From Clostridioides sp. ES-S-0010-02 (GTDB lineage: Bacteria; Bacillota; Clostridia; Peptostreptococcales; Peptostreptococcaceae): a stretch of 64,000 nucleotides of DNA. The translations under genes and the position numbers were made by a program. Below the pieces are notes generated by a model that saw only the letters and a list, made by a program, of their open reading frames with translations, made no database searches and was not told where the DNA came from. Numbering within the stretch: position 1 is the stretch's first letter; every line of letters begins with the position of its first letter. The stretch lies in assembly GCA_020641055.1 (NCBI GenBank), contig CP067345.1, positions 3,837,317 through 3,901,316 of the forward strand, given 5' to 3'. Shown here piece after piece: positions 35,771 to 45,058 of this stretch.

Positions 35771-36496
35771 TTATTTTTTATTTTGTAATTTTAGTATTAT
35801 TTTATCTATATTTTCTATAGCTTTGTCTGGATTATTAATTATTTCATCTCTGAGTTTTTGAACCTCTAATAGTTCACTTGTTGCCTCATTTGCAAATAAA
35901 AAGTCTTCTTCTATATTTGAAAAATCTATAGATTTAATGACGTTCTGTGTTTCATAACCAACAGATATGTACTTATCAATATTATTTAGTATTTCCTCAT
36001 GCCATAGTATTTGATAATTCAAATTATCAATTGTCATATCAAAGGCAATTTTTTCTGTTGGAAGGCTTTTTTTATCAATCTTTTTAATTTCTTTCCAGTT
36101 TTCCCAATACTTTTTCTGCTCTATCAGATGCTTTATATGCTTTTCAAGATTGGTTTGTATAGTATCTCTTGGTAATACATCTAAAATATTATACAACAAA
36201 AACTTATTTGAACCTATTGGAACTATAGGCATTTGCAGTTCTTTTTGTAATTCTTCTCTTAGCTCCACTTTACCACTTTGTGTAATCTCATAAATCTTAC
36301 GAATTCTAGCACCATTTTTTTCTTCTCTCAAAACTCTAACTAATCCATCTTTTTCTAACTTTGTCAAAGCATAGTAGATTGAACCAGATTGTATTTTGGT
36401 CCATCTATCTGCACCAGAAACTTGTAAAAATTTTTGAATTTCATATCCATGTGTTGGCTTAATATTTAAATAATATAAAATTAAAGTACGTATCAG
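35771..36496 (-). CDS. PadR-family transcriptional regulator, probable CTG start
   Basis: Reading upstream of the first standard start codon (TTG 36367), the frame stays open and encodes the whole PadR winged helix: RTLILYYLNIKPTHGYEI, then QSGSIYYALTKLEKDGLV. A stop lies just before, so the start must be in 36496-36502. The best candidate is CTG at 36496, 9 nt after AAGGTGG; ATT at 36502 is too close. This gives 241 residues with the usual C-terminal coiled region. A rare start would keep expression low. It is upstream of the ABC-2 exporter on the same strand and probably represses it. Confidence 0.8.
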   Translation of the reverse strand: MIRTLILYYLNIKPTHGYEIQKFLQVSGADRWTKIQSGSIYYALTKLEKDGLVRVLREEKNGARIRKIYEITQSGKVELREELQKELQMPIVPIGSNKFLLYNILDVLPRDTIQTNLEKHIKHLIEQKKYWENWKEIKKIDKKSLPTEKIAFDMTIDNLNYQILWHEEILNNIDKYISVGYETQNVIKSIDFSNIEEDFLFANEATSELLEVQKLRDEIINNPDKAIENIDKIILKLQNKK

Positions 36497-36523
36497 AAAA
36501 ATTCACCACCTTATACTCTATCT

Positions 36524-36556
36524 TGGATATTATACTATCACCAACGTTGTATATAG
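36524..36556 (-). promoter_or_regulatory. Candidate PadR autoregulatory site
   Basis: The palindromic core CAACGTTG at 36542-36549, followed by TATATA, resembles the site at 35701-35725 before the ABC-2 operon. Confidence 0.45.
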
Positions 36557-36599
36557 TCAATAGTTATTATTTTAAATAATGTATCATAAGTTATTATTT

Positions 36600-37208
36600 T
36601 TATTCTTTAGTACAAGGGCTTCCATGAGACATACATATCCAGTTGTATTTTAAATTTTCTAACTCATTTACAGATTTCATCATTTTTTCAGAGTCCCAGT
36701 TCCACAGATTAGGATATGGAATTATATTTCCGTTCTTATTCTTAACTAAGTCTCCTGCAAACAAAACATCTTCAAAAAGCATACAAACATGTCCTGGTGT
36801 ATGTCCTGGTGTATGAATAATTTTTATATTTCCAACTTGCATATTGTCTCTATAAGGCTCTATATCTTTAATAATTCTTTTTGCAATTGTCTTTCCAATA
36901 AATTTTTTGAATCCAGGTCTATCCTTCTCTCCTATAATAAATGGGATATCTTCCATATGAGCCCACACTTTTGCTCCTGTATATTCTTTCAATAACTTAA
37001 TATTAGACATATGGTCAACATCATGATGAGTCAGTAAAATATGCTTAATATCAGTTAGTTGAATCCCAAGTGTTTTTAATTCTTTAATTATACCATTCCC
37101 CATAAAAGGAAGTCCTGTATCTATCAATGTAATCTCTTCATCAAACACAATAAAACAATTTGCACCACGAGTACTATCTAACAACAAGATATTTTCTTTT
37201 ATTTGCAT
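36600..37208 (-). CDS. Metallo-beta-lactamase-fold hydrolase
   Basis: A 202-residue binuclear metal hydrolase. THHDVDHM supplies the HxHxDH-type ligands (here HHDVDH), TPGHTPGH the next histidine, FAGD the bridging aspartate and SHGS the last histidine. This pattern fits the glyoxalase II-like/quorum-lactonase branch rather than true beta-lactamases, and there is no signal peptide. It is divergent from a TetR gene that shares a palindromic region, so it is probably induced by that regulator's ligand. Confidence 0.85.
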   Translation of the reverse strand: MQIKENILLLDSTRGANCFIVFDEEITLIDTGLPFMGNGIIKELKTLGIQLTDIKHILLTHHDVDHMSNIKLLKEYTGAKVWAHMEDIPFIIGEKDRPGFKKFIGKTIAKRIIKDIEPYRDNMQVGNIKIIHTPGHTPGHVCMLFEDVLFAGDLVKNKNGNIIPYPNLWNWDSEKMMKSVNELENLKYNWICMSHGSPCTKE

Positions 37209-37296
37209 AAATAAATCCCCCTTTTTTATATTTTACCTATATAATTAATTAGTAAAGTTATAATAAATTATAGTGCTTTACATTAATTTTATTCGC

Positions 37297-37340
37297 AATA
37301 GTATACCGTTGTTATATAAGTATACCACTAGTATACTATT
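37297..37340. promoter_or_regulatory. TetR operator region between the metallo-hydrolase and tetR
   Basis: AATAGTATAC (37297-37306) and GTATACTATT (37331-37340) form a perfect 10-bp inverted repeat, and AGTATACcactaGTATACT (37319-37337) is a second palindrome inside it. It sits between divergent promoters. Confidence 0.7.
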
Positions 37341-37374
37341 TTATCAATGGAATCAGTAAAAAGGAGTGTTTTAT

Positions 37375-38013
37375 ATGCCAGAATTATCAAAAAGAGATAA
37401 AGAAAAAATCCAAAGAGAAAATGAAATTGTTGTCAAAGCAGAAAAATTATTTTGTCTTAATGGATTTGATAACACCTCTATGAATGAACTAGCAAAGGAA
37501 ACAGAATATACAAAACGTACTATATATAAATATTTCTCATGCAAGGAAGATTTGTTTTTTGCTGTTGTACTAAGAGGGTATAAAAGACTTTGGGATAGTG
37601 TTAAAATAGAAAGTTCAAGAGGTAAAACTGGATTTGAAAGATTAAAATTTTCATATTCTGCATTTCATAAATTCTACTGTAAAGAGCCTTCTTTATTAGC
37701 TTTAATGGGAATGATTGGACTTGTACAATCTAAAAACTCAGACTTAGAGATACCTTTTAAAGAAAAGTTTTTTTCTTTCAATAAATTTATGTTTGAAGAA
37801 ATACAAGAACTATTTGAAATAGGAAAAGTTGATGGAAGTATTAGGTCAGATATTGAGATACCCACTCTTATGTATTCATCAATATTTACACTTACAGGAT
37901 TTTTTAATTTATTATCTATAACAGGAAAATCGTATCTCAACAATTTTAATATAGAAGAAAAAAAATTTATTGAAACCACTCTTGGTCTTTTGATAGATTC
38001 ACTTAAAGCGTAG
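37375..38013 (+). CDS. TetR-family regulator divergent from the metallo-hydrolase
   Basis: A 212-residue regulator. Helix-turn-helix landmarks are CLNGFDNTSMNELAKETEYTK and TIYKYFSCKEDLFF. ATG 37375, 8 nt after AAGGAGT, is preferred to GTG 37366. The C-terminal domain is of the TetR_C type seen in regulators of efflux or detoxification genes. The shared palindromes suggest that it controls both itself and the hydrolase. Confidence 0.87.
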   Translation: MPELSKRDKEKIQRENEIVVKAEKLFCLNGFDNTSMNELAKETEYTKRTIYKYFSCKEDLFFAVVLRGYKRLWDSVKIESSRGKTGFERLKFSYSAFHKFYCKEPSLLALMGMIGLVQSKNSDLEIPFKEKFFSFNKFMFEEIQELFEIGKVDGSIRSDIEIPTLMYSSIFTLTGFFNLLSITGKSYLNNFNIEEKKFIETTLGLLIDSLKA

Positions 38014-38174
38014 TTTTAATTTATAAGTTTTTTGACAGGAATTTTATTTTCTGTGCAGGATAATCTAGAGGATAAAATGATAACTTTGTTGTAGAACAAG
38101 GATTTCCATTGTGTATGATTTTGTGTATCTGTATAATATCTGTATAAATAGAAATTTACGTTGGAGGGCTGTGT

Positions 38175-38372
38175 ATGGAAGAAAAAGATAAAAGAAATAG
38201 TTATGTTACTTTATTTATGTTTATAGGTGCAGGTATTGGTATTGCTATCGGTTTTGCGATTGGTATCTCTCAAGGAAAAACTGGAATATCTATGTGTTAT
38301 GGATTAGTATTTGGAATGATAGTAGGAGCTGGTCTTGGAACTATTATAGAAAAGAGCAATAGTAAAGATTAA
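38175..38372 (+). CDS. Small glycine-rich membrane protein, 65 residues
   Basis: Two predicted membrane helices, residues about 10-32 and 38-56, rich in spaced glycines (GAGIGIAIGFAIGISQG, GMIVGAGLGT), with a charged N-terminus MEEKDKR and a lysine/serine tail. GGAGGG lies 7 nt before the ATG. I do not recognise the family. It precedes a two-component/ABC module and might be an accessory membrane protein of it, but there is no direct evidence. Confidence 0.65.
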   Translation: MEEKDKRNSYVTLFMFIGAGIGIAIGFAIGISQGKTGISMCYGLVFGMIVGAGLGTIIEKSNSKD

Positions 38373-38486
38373 AACAAATTCCAGTTTGGTAACTGAATAT
38401 TCAATATCACACAAGCAGTTAGTTATTTATGCTGATAACCATATTTTTACACTATAATTTCTTTTAAATGAAAGGACTGAAAATAA

Positions 38487-39149
38487 ATGGCAAAAATACT
38501 TCTTTTAGAAGATGATGATACAATTGCATTTGGGATAAAAGCTTCCCTAGAAAAGAAAAACCATGTAGTTTGTTGTTATAGTACAATCACTGAAGCTAAG
38601 AAAAAATTTGACAAAGATATCAATTTAATTCTACTTGATTTAAATTTACCTGATGGGATTGGATATGAATTTTGTAAATATGTTAAAAATATAAGAGATA
38701 TTCCAGTGATATTTTTGACAGTGCGCGATGATGAAAAAGATATTGTACAAGGTTTGGATATGGGTGCAGACGACTATGTGGTTAAGCCATTCTTACTTTC
38801 AGTACTTCAATCTAGAATTAATGCTGTACTTAGACGTACTCATTCTAACACTACTAGCACTCTTACATGTGAAAATATAAGATTGAATAAAGATGAAGTC
38901 AAAGTATATTTGGACAATATTGAAATCTCTTTGACAGCAGGAGAATACAAACTACTCCTAAGTCTAATGGAGAATAAAAATAAAGCACTTACTCGTGCAA
39001 AACTATTAGAAATGCTCTGGGATATAGATGGCAACTTTGTAAATGATAATACTCTTACTGTTACAATAAAGCGACTTAGAGAAAAACTAAAAAATCCATC
39101 CTGTATAAAAACCTTGAGAGGTATAGGATACAGAATGGAGGACAGCTAG
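38487..39149 (+). CDS. OmpR-family response regulator, BceR-like context
   Basis: Receiver with D9-D10, phospho-acceptor D51 (LILLDLNLPDG) and YVVKPF, and a winged helix ending LRGIGYRMED. 220 residues. The kinase GTG overlaps this stop by one base. The module with an FtsX-type ABC pair encoded convergently just downstream resembles peptide-antibiotic detoxification modules. Confidence 0.9.
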   Translation: MAKILLLEDDDTIAFGIKASLEKKNHVVCCYSTITEAKKKFDKDINLILLDLNLPDGIGYEFCKYVKNIRDIPVIFLTVRDDEKDIVQGLDMGADDYVVKPFLLSVLQSRINAVLRRTHSNTTSTLTCENIRLNKDEVKVYLDNIEISLTAGEYKLLLSLMENKNKALTRAKLLEMLWDIDGNFVNDNTLTVTIKRLREKLKNPSCIKTLRGIGYRMEDS

Positions 39150-40330
39150 TGAAAATAAAAAAATATATCAATAATACTGTTATTTTTATAGTATTCTGTT
39201 TAGTTATTACTATTTTGTTAAGTATAATTCTAACAACTGTAACTTCTTCTGAAGAATATAATATGATAGCTAAAACCATTGGTACATCCTATCAACTTAA
39301 TCCTAAATCTACAGAACATATTTTAGAATCACTAAAAAATTCAGATTCTCATGACTTTAATGTGGGAAATGAGATTTTATTAAAACATGGTTATACTAAA
39401 AATACATTTTGGTATAAAAACTTTTTTTATTTCATGATAGTGTCCTTTATTATAGTGTCAACAATGGCTATAGTTATGTTTATAATTCAGTATAGAGAAA
39501 AAAGAAAAAATATGAATAGAATAAATATGCTTACGAGCTATTTAGAAGAAGTAAATTTAGGAAAAGAATCTGTACTTTTACGTTGTGAAGATGAGTTTTC
39601 ACATCTTGAAGACGAGATATACAAAACTGTGGGAGAACTTCGTTGCTCAAAAGAATTTGCTTTAAAAGAAAGACAAACTCTTTCAGATAATCTTGCAGAT
39701 ATCGCACATCAACTTAAAACTCCAATTACTTCTATGTCGCTCATGGCACAGTTACTTACAGAAAGTTGTCCAGATGAAGAAATAGATTACCTCAACAGAC
39801 TTACAAATCAAATATTAAGATTAGAAAGATTGGTGTCATCCTTACTTACTTTGTCAAAGTTAGATGCAAGTACTTTAATATTTGAAAGTAAGCTTATAGA
39901 TGTCCATTCTCTTCTTACTCATGCAGTTGAACCTATAGAAGAAATTTTAAAAGAAAAAAACCAGACATTTCTTATTGAAGACTCTTCGTTTGTAGAATTT
40001 AACATTGATATTAACTGGACTTTGGAAGCTCTTTTAAATATTCTTAAAAACTGTAGTGAACATGTAGAAGATGGTGGACAGATTGTTGCTTATTATAGTA
40101 AAAACCCTCTATACATTGAAATTATTATAGAAGATAATGGTAAAGGTTTTGCTCAAGAAGACCTGCCATATATTTTTAATCGATTTTATCGTGGTAAAAA
40201 TGCTAGCAAATACAGCATTGGTATAGGTCTTGCTCTATCAAAGTCTATTATCGAAAATCAAAATGGTACTATACATGCAGAAAATTGTCATCATGGCGGT
40301 GCAAGATTCATAATTAAGTTTTATACATAA
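39149..40330 (+). CDS. Sensor histidine kinase paired with the BceR-like regulator
   Basis: TM1 near residues 10-30, an extracellular loop of about 55 residues, TM2 near 90-112, then HisKA with AHQLKTPITSM and HATPase_c with N-box NILKNCSEH and SIGIGLALSK. GTG 39149 is 8 nt after GGAGG inside the regulator's last codons. The loop is somewhat larger than in intramembrane-sensing BceS kinases, so sensing may be partly direct. Confidence 0.88.
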   Translation: MKIKKYINNTVIFIVFCLVITILLSIILTTVTSSEEYNMIAKTIGTSYQLNPKSTEHILESLKNSDSHDFNVGNEILLKHGYTKNTFWYKNFFYFMIVSFIIVSTMAIVMFIIQYREKRKNMNRINMLTSYLEEVNLGKESVLLRCEDEFSHLEDEIYKTVGELRCSKEFALKERQTLSDNLADIAHQLKTPITSMSLMAQLLTESCPDEEIDYLNRLTNQILRLERLVSSLLTLSKLDASTLIFESKLIDVHSLLTHAVEPIEEILKEKNQTFLIEDSSFVEFNIDINWTLEALLNILKNCSEHVEDGGQIVAYYSKNPLYIEIIIEDNGKGFAQEDLPYIFNRFYRGKNASKYSIGIGLALSKSIIENQNGTIHAENCHHGGARFIIKFYT

Positions 40331-40332
40331 AA

Positions 40333-40366
40333 AACTGGATTATAGGAAAACACCTATAATCCAGTT
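40333..40366. terminator. Bidirectional terminator
   Basis: AACTGGATTATAGG pairs perfectly with CCTATAATCCAGTT across AAAACA; it lies between the convergent kinase and permease genes. Confidence 0.8.
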
Positions 40367-40459
40367 ACATTATATCTTATTTATCATTTATACATTATTT
40401 ATAACTTACACACAATATTATTTAAAGTTGCTTTTAAAAAATATTCAAATAAATCTTGT

Positions 40460-43120
40460 TTATATTGTCTCATTTTTTATAGATTCTACTATGTTTTCAT
40501 TATTTAATTGTTTACATCCCATAATATACGATGCTATTACTACAATAAGTATCAATATGGTAAAACTCGTCACTATGGATATTGGTGCAAATAATAAGTA
40601 CTCCATAAAACTTATTTCATTTATATGGATGAAAGCATACAATATAGCTATTTGCACAGGAATACTGAGTAATAATGGTGTAAGACCAAAAAATAATCCT
40701 TCTAAGATAATCATCTTTTTCATGCCATTTGGAGACAATCCTGCAGAACGTAACATAGCAAATTCTTGTCGCCTACTTCTAAGATTCCCTGAAACAGTCG
40801 CCCATACATTTGATAAACCAATTGCAGCTAACAATGCTGTAATAAATCCTACTATTAAATTCATAGTTATTTGTCCACTATCACTTAACTCTTCATTTTC
40901 TACAACATCATTAATCCTATAATCACCTGACCCATAATATTGGTTGCAAATAGATTCAAACTCTTTTCTTACTTTAGAAATATTATCATGATTATCTATT
41001 TTAAATAGCCCTGTTATCCTATTTGATTTTAATCTACGATTTTCATGGTAATTTTTAGACACATCTTGTACTGTAGACATTGGTACTACTTGAATTAGTG
41101 TGTATCTACCAAGCCTTTCTGCTATTTGTGGAAGTGTATCTGTAATAGTTCCTACTTTCATGTTAAAAGTATAATTTCCCTCATCTTCATCATATACTTT
41201 TTCATTCAATGTAATGTTATCTCCTACAGAAAGATTTAAATAATCTATATATACTTTATCCCTACGTGTACTACGCTCAACATCTTCCTCACGATTATAT
41301 ACAATTGAAATTGGATTTTTTGTATCATAATATGGTTTGGGGTCTATAGAAAGTTGTTTGCAATATTTTGCAAAACTCTCATCATCAAGTCCAATCATAG
41401 TTGAAGTGATACGAAACTTACCATCACGTTCTATAGGAGAATATTTTTTAGCTGAGACTATATTTTTAAATCCTCCACTCTTTGCAAGCTCTTTTGAAGC
41501 ATCTTTTTCAGTTAACCAAGTTGCTGCAGACATTTTTAGATAATATAATGAACTCTCTACACCTTGTGTATTGTTTAATTGCTCTAAAAACTGTTTTTCT
41601 GTAGGTTCACTATTTTCCAAATACAATGATATATCCCTTTGACTCGCATAAATATCACTACCATAAACACTCTCTGCACCTTTTTGACATGCAATTATAT
41701 TTAGAAAGCTTGTCAATAATAAAAAAGAAAGTGTTAAAGATATTGTTGCAGTACGATAAGATTTTTTACGGGCACGAAGCGCATTTACTGCAAGTTCTCC
41801 TTCTATACCAAATAACCTTGTTAATGAGTATTTATTAGAACTTTTAATTTTAACACTATCACCTTGTCTGATTGCTTCTATAGGTGCTAGTTTTGATACT
41901 CTACGTGCTGGTATCAGTGCGGAAACCCATACTGTTATTATTGTAAGTAAAACAGCTGGTAAGAAAGCAGGAATACCATAAGTAAAGATTACCTGTTGAT
42001 TATCAATATTAATATTTACTGAATTAATATAACTTACAAGGCCATTACACAATGCCCACCCTAAAAATAAGCCTATAGGTAAAGGGATAATTGTCAATAA
42101 AAAACCTTCAAAAACTACAGACTTTTTAATCTGCTTTGGAGATGCTCCAATGCTAGCTAGTATGCCCAATTGAGTAAGTCTAGCATTTGCTGATAATGCA
42201 AAAGCATTATAAATCACCATTACAAATACAGCCACTGTAAAGATTGCTATTGTTAAATACATAAGAGGTGTTGAAAATTTTTCTATACTGTTCATAGATG
42301 CTTTCTGTTCTGGAGAAAAGACTAACATCTTTAAAAGATAATTACTATTATACTTAAGATTGTATTTTCCATATTCATTCATTTTCCATCCTAATGATTT
42401 AGCAAGCTTTGGAAGCTCTTTATATGTATCTCTAATATTTTTAAATCGCAAATATACAGTAATATTATCACTAGGCTTTATACTTGCTCTATCAAGATAA
42501 CCAAGAGCTGTATATGCAGGTACAACTGATGAAGTAGTAACATCTATTTTCCCTACTATTGTCAACACAGTTTCTGAAATCTTTCTAAAACTTTCACCTT
42601 TTGCTGTTGGTGCTGTAGGTACAATATAATTTCCATTTAAAACCCTATCTCCTATTGGGATAGTAATCTTATCACCAACTTTTACATTTGGATTACTTTC
42701 AAAATATTGTTTTGAGAGTGCAATTTCATTAGCATTATTTGGTCGACGCCCCTCTAGTATAGTGTCTTTTTCTGGCATAGAATTCCAATATTCTGATGTG
42801 GCATTTCTATAAATTATGTAATCCCTTTTATCATCATTAATTTTACCTACATACCATTGTCCTTTAATCATCACATCATCAACTGAAGAGAAATTTTCAA
42901 TTAATGATAAGTCACTTCCATGAGTTTCATCAAATAATTCTCCATGCCAATTACCTTCTTTCTCAACTGAAAGTCTTATAAAATCACTCCACATTGTATA
43001 TAATAATCCACATAAAGAAGACATCATAGTTGTAGTAAGTAATATAGCCAACATTATAGCTATACTACTACGCTTATTACGACGTACAAAATCTAAGGTG
43101 TATTCTTGAAGAATATTCAT
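40460..43120 (-). CDS. FtsX-domain ABC transporter permease, 886 residues
   Basis: TM1 near residues 19-38, an extracellular domain to about 270, three TM segments (about 278-400), a fourth near 455, a second extracellular domain, and three final TM segments (about 770-865). ASIGASPKQIKKSVVFEGF and LRSAGLSPNGMKKMIILEG are the repeated FtsX signature regions, showing an internal duplication. It overlaps the ATPase stop by 4 nt. Substrate unknown, but the adjacent two-component system suggests cell-wall-active peptides. Confidence 0.9.
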   Translation of the reverse strand: MNILQEYTLDFVRRNKRSSIAIMLAILLTTTMMSSLCGLLYTMWSDFIRLSVEKEGNWHGELFDETHGSDLSLIENFSSVDDVMIKGQWYVGKINDDKRDYIIYRNATSEYWNSMPEKDTILEGRRPNNANEIALSKQYFESNPNVKVGDKITIPIGDRVLNGNYIVPTAPTAKGESFRKISETVLTIVGKIDVTTSSVVPAYTALGYLDRASIKPSDNITVYLRFKNIRDTYKELPKLAKSLGWKMNEYGKYNLKYNSNYLLKMLVFSPEQKASMNSIEKFSTPLMYLTIAIFTVAVFVMVIYNAFALSANARLTQLGILASIGASPKQIKKSVVFEGFLLTIIPLPIGLFLGWALCNGLVSYINSVNINIDNQQVIFTYGIPAFLPAVLLTIITVWVSALIPARRVSKLAPIEAIRQGDSVKIKSSNKYSLTRLFGIEGELAVNALRARKKSYRTATISLTLSFLLLTSFLNIIACQKGAESVYGSDIYASQRDISLYLENSEPTEKQFLEQLNNTQGVESSLYYLKMSAATWLTEKDASKELAKSGGFKNIVSAKKYSPIERDGKFRITSTMIGLDDESFAKYCKQLSIDPKPYYDTKNPISIVYNREEDVERSTRRDKVYIDYLNLSVGDNITLNEKVYDEDEGNYTFNMKVGTITDTLPQIAERLGRYTLIQVVPMSTVQDVSKNYHENRRLKSNRITGLFKIDNHDNISKVRKEFESICNQYYGSGDYRINDVVENEELSDSGQITMNLIVGFITALLAAIGLSNVWATVSGNLRSRRQEFAMLRSAGLSPNGMKKMIILEGLFFGLTPLLLSIPVQIAILYAFIHINEISFMEYLLFAPISIVTSFTILILIVVIASYIMGCKQLNNENIVESIKNETI

Positions 43121-43800
43121 TTCTTCACCACCTTTTCAGAAACTATCATACCATCTTCCATAGTTATAATGCGATTTGCTTCTAATGCTATTTTTTCATC
43201 ATGAGTAATAAGAAGTATTGTTTGATTAAATCGTTTATTTGATAAGTTTAGTAAATCTACAATTTCTTCAGAATTTTTTCTATCAAGATTACCTGTTGGT
43301 TCATCTGCTAATAAAATAGCTGGTCTATATATTAAACTTCTAGCTATAGCTACTCTTTGCTGTTGCCCACCTGAAAGTTGACCTGGAAGATGTTTTAGCC
43401 TATCAGTTAATCCCAAGGTAGATACAATTTCCGAAAACCTATCTTCATCCACTTTCCTCTTATCAAGTAACATTGGTAATAATATATTTTTTCTAACATC
43501 AAGAGTAGGTATAAGATTATAAAATTGATATATAAGCCCTACTTTTCTGCGTCGAAAAATTGCCAATGCTTCTTCTTTTAAGCTTGCTATCTCAGTATCT
43601 TCAATATAAATTTTTCCAGATGTAGGTCTATCTACTCCTCCAAGCATATGGAGTAATGTAGATTTTCCAGAACCAGAGGCTCCTACTATGGATACAAAAT
43701 CACCTTTTTGAACTGATAAATTCAAATTATTAAGAGCCGTCACCATAGTTTGATTTGAGCCATATGTCTTTGTTAAATTTTCACATTTTAGTATTTCCAT
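43117..43800 (-). CDS. ABC transporter ATPase of the 40-44 kb module
   Basis: 227 residues with Walker A GASGSGKST, VGLIYQFYNLIP, signature LSGGQQQRVAIARSL, Walker B ILLADEP and ITHDEK. It is close in sequence to the ATPase at 19.3 kb, so the two modules are paralogous. The upstream region (43801-44017) is AT-rich; I see no repeat like the 19.3 kb operator there. Confidence 0.93.
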   Translation of the reverse strand: MEILKCENLTKTYGSNQTMVTALNNLNLSVQKGDFVSIVGASGSGKSTLLHMLGGVDRPTSGKIYIEDTEIASLKEEALAIFRRRKVGLIYQFYNLIPTLDVRKNILLPMLLDKRKVDEDRFSEIVSTLGLTDRLKHLPGQLSGGQQQRVAIARSLIYRPAILLADEPTGNLDRKNSEEIVDLLNLSNKRFNQTILLITHDEKIALEANRIITMEDGMIVSEKVVKK

Positions 43801-44017
43801 ATATAATCATCTCCTTTATAGTTAAAGTTTAGCAATCCAAAATGACATTATAGTGACACTTCAAACTAAATGTTGACTCTCTCTCAAAATACTTTTTTCA
43901 ATTAAATATGATACTTTACATAAACACCTTATAAATTTTAACCAATATAAGATTATTTTTTATTAAAATTTTGCTCATATCCTTTTACATATACTTAAAA
44001 TAATATAAATAAAATAA

Positions 44018-44056
44018 AAACTATGCAATATATTTATCAATTCATTGCATAGTTAC
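44018..44056 (-). terminator. Terminator after the beta-lactamase gene
   Basis: AACTATGCAAT pairs with ATTGCATAGTT across an AT-rich loop, with T-runs on the minus strand. Confidence 0.7.
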
Positions 44057-44094
44057 TTAAATCTACCTAATATTTTAGTATAAAGTTATGTCTA

Positions 44095-45030
44095 TTATAT
44101 AGTACTGTAATAGTTATTAATTATATCAATTGCAATCTCTTTTACTTTTGGTCCTCCAATTTTTTTATTAGAATCATCTGATTTAATAGCAAAGTAATAT
44201 GTATCATCTTCATTTTCTACCATCCCAACAAACCATGCATCAACACATTGCTTCTTTTCATCAAATCCTGTTCCAGTTTTACCATATACATTTATTTTCT
44301 TATCATTTGTATCTATTTTCATAATCTCCTTCAAGAGATTAATATTCTCTTTTTTAAAACTTGTATCACCCTCAAAAATTTTAGTTAATACTTGTGTTTG
44401 CTCTTTGGGAGAGATTTTTAATGAAGATTCTAACCAGAACCCATTTAAATCTTTACTTCCATTTTTTAAATTTCCTTCCCACTCACTAATGTCACAATTC
44501 CCATATTTTAGATTATCTAGTGTATTTTGAACAAATTTAGCACCAACTTGATTCATCAGTTTTCTATGATACCAAACACAAGATACTTTAAATGCTTCTT
44601 CTAAATTAAGATTTCTATTCCAATCTTCAATCTCATAAATTGTGCCATTATACCCCATAACTGATTCTTTTGAATTTACTATTCCTTTTTCTAAACCAAT
44701 TAATGTTGAAATTATTTTAAAAGTAGAACAAGGTGAAGCCCTTGTTTCAATTAACTCTTTATTGTATATATTATATTCTTTATTTTTACTACTATAAAAA
44801 ACAGCCCCTCCACTAACATCTTTAAAACAATTACTATAATCAACTACATTAACTTTATCTTTTTTCTGTTGTGTACTATCTTTACTATCCAATTCATTTG
44901 ATTTAAAATTTGTATTGTTACTCTTAATATTTTGTTCTTTACTCTTTTGATTACTTTCCATTGAATGTTTTGCTATAAATGCAATGATTAATAGAATAAT
45001 TATTAAAATAAAACTTGTCTTTCTTTTCAT
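44095..45030 (-). CDS. blaCDD: Class D beta-lactamase, CDD type
   Basis: Hydrolyses beta-lactams outside the membrane. The N-terminal hydrophobic segment (residues 6-20) lacks a clear signal peptidase I site and is followed by a Ser/Lys/Asn-rich linker, so the enzyme may stay membrane-attached. Active-site motifs: S102-T-F-K105, S150-C-V152, YGNCD (YGN) and K251-T-G. WLESSLKISP is also conserved. GGAAGGAG precedes the ATG. The upstream membrane-protein gene (blaX-like) ends 28 nt before it, and a BlaI-type palindromic promoter precedes both. The name is given on the basis of recognisable arrangement and family. Confidence 0.92.
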   Translation of the reverse strand: MKRKTSFILIIILLIIAFIAKHSMESNQKSKEQNIKSNNTNFKSNELDSKDSTQQKKDKVNVVDYSNCFKDVSGGAVFYSSKNKEYNIYNKELIETRASPCSTFKIISTLIGLEKGIVNSKESVMGYNGTIYEIEDWNRNLNLEEAFKVSCVWYHRKLMNQVGAKFVQNTLDNLKYGNCDISEWEGNLKNGSKDLNGFWLESSLKISPKEQTQVLTKIFEGDTSFKKENINLLKEIMKIDTNDKKINVYGKTGTGFDEKKQCVDAWFVGMVENEDDTYYFAIKSDDSNKKIGGPKVKEIAIDIINNYYSTI

Positions 45031-45058
45031 ATCTTACTCCTTCCCTATATATGTATAT

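Noticed and set aside
36600-37208. Metallo-hydrolase as a true class B beta-lactamase
   Set aside because: No signal peptide, and the HHDVDH/TPGHTPGH pattern fits the glyoxalase II-like branch.
40428-40922. 164-codon open frame on the plus strand
   Set aside because: Antisense to the 3' end of the FtsX permease gene, whose own motifs are convincing.
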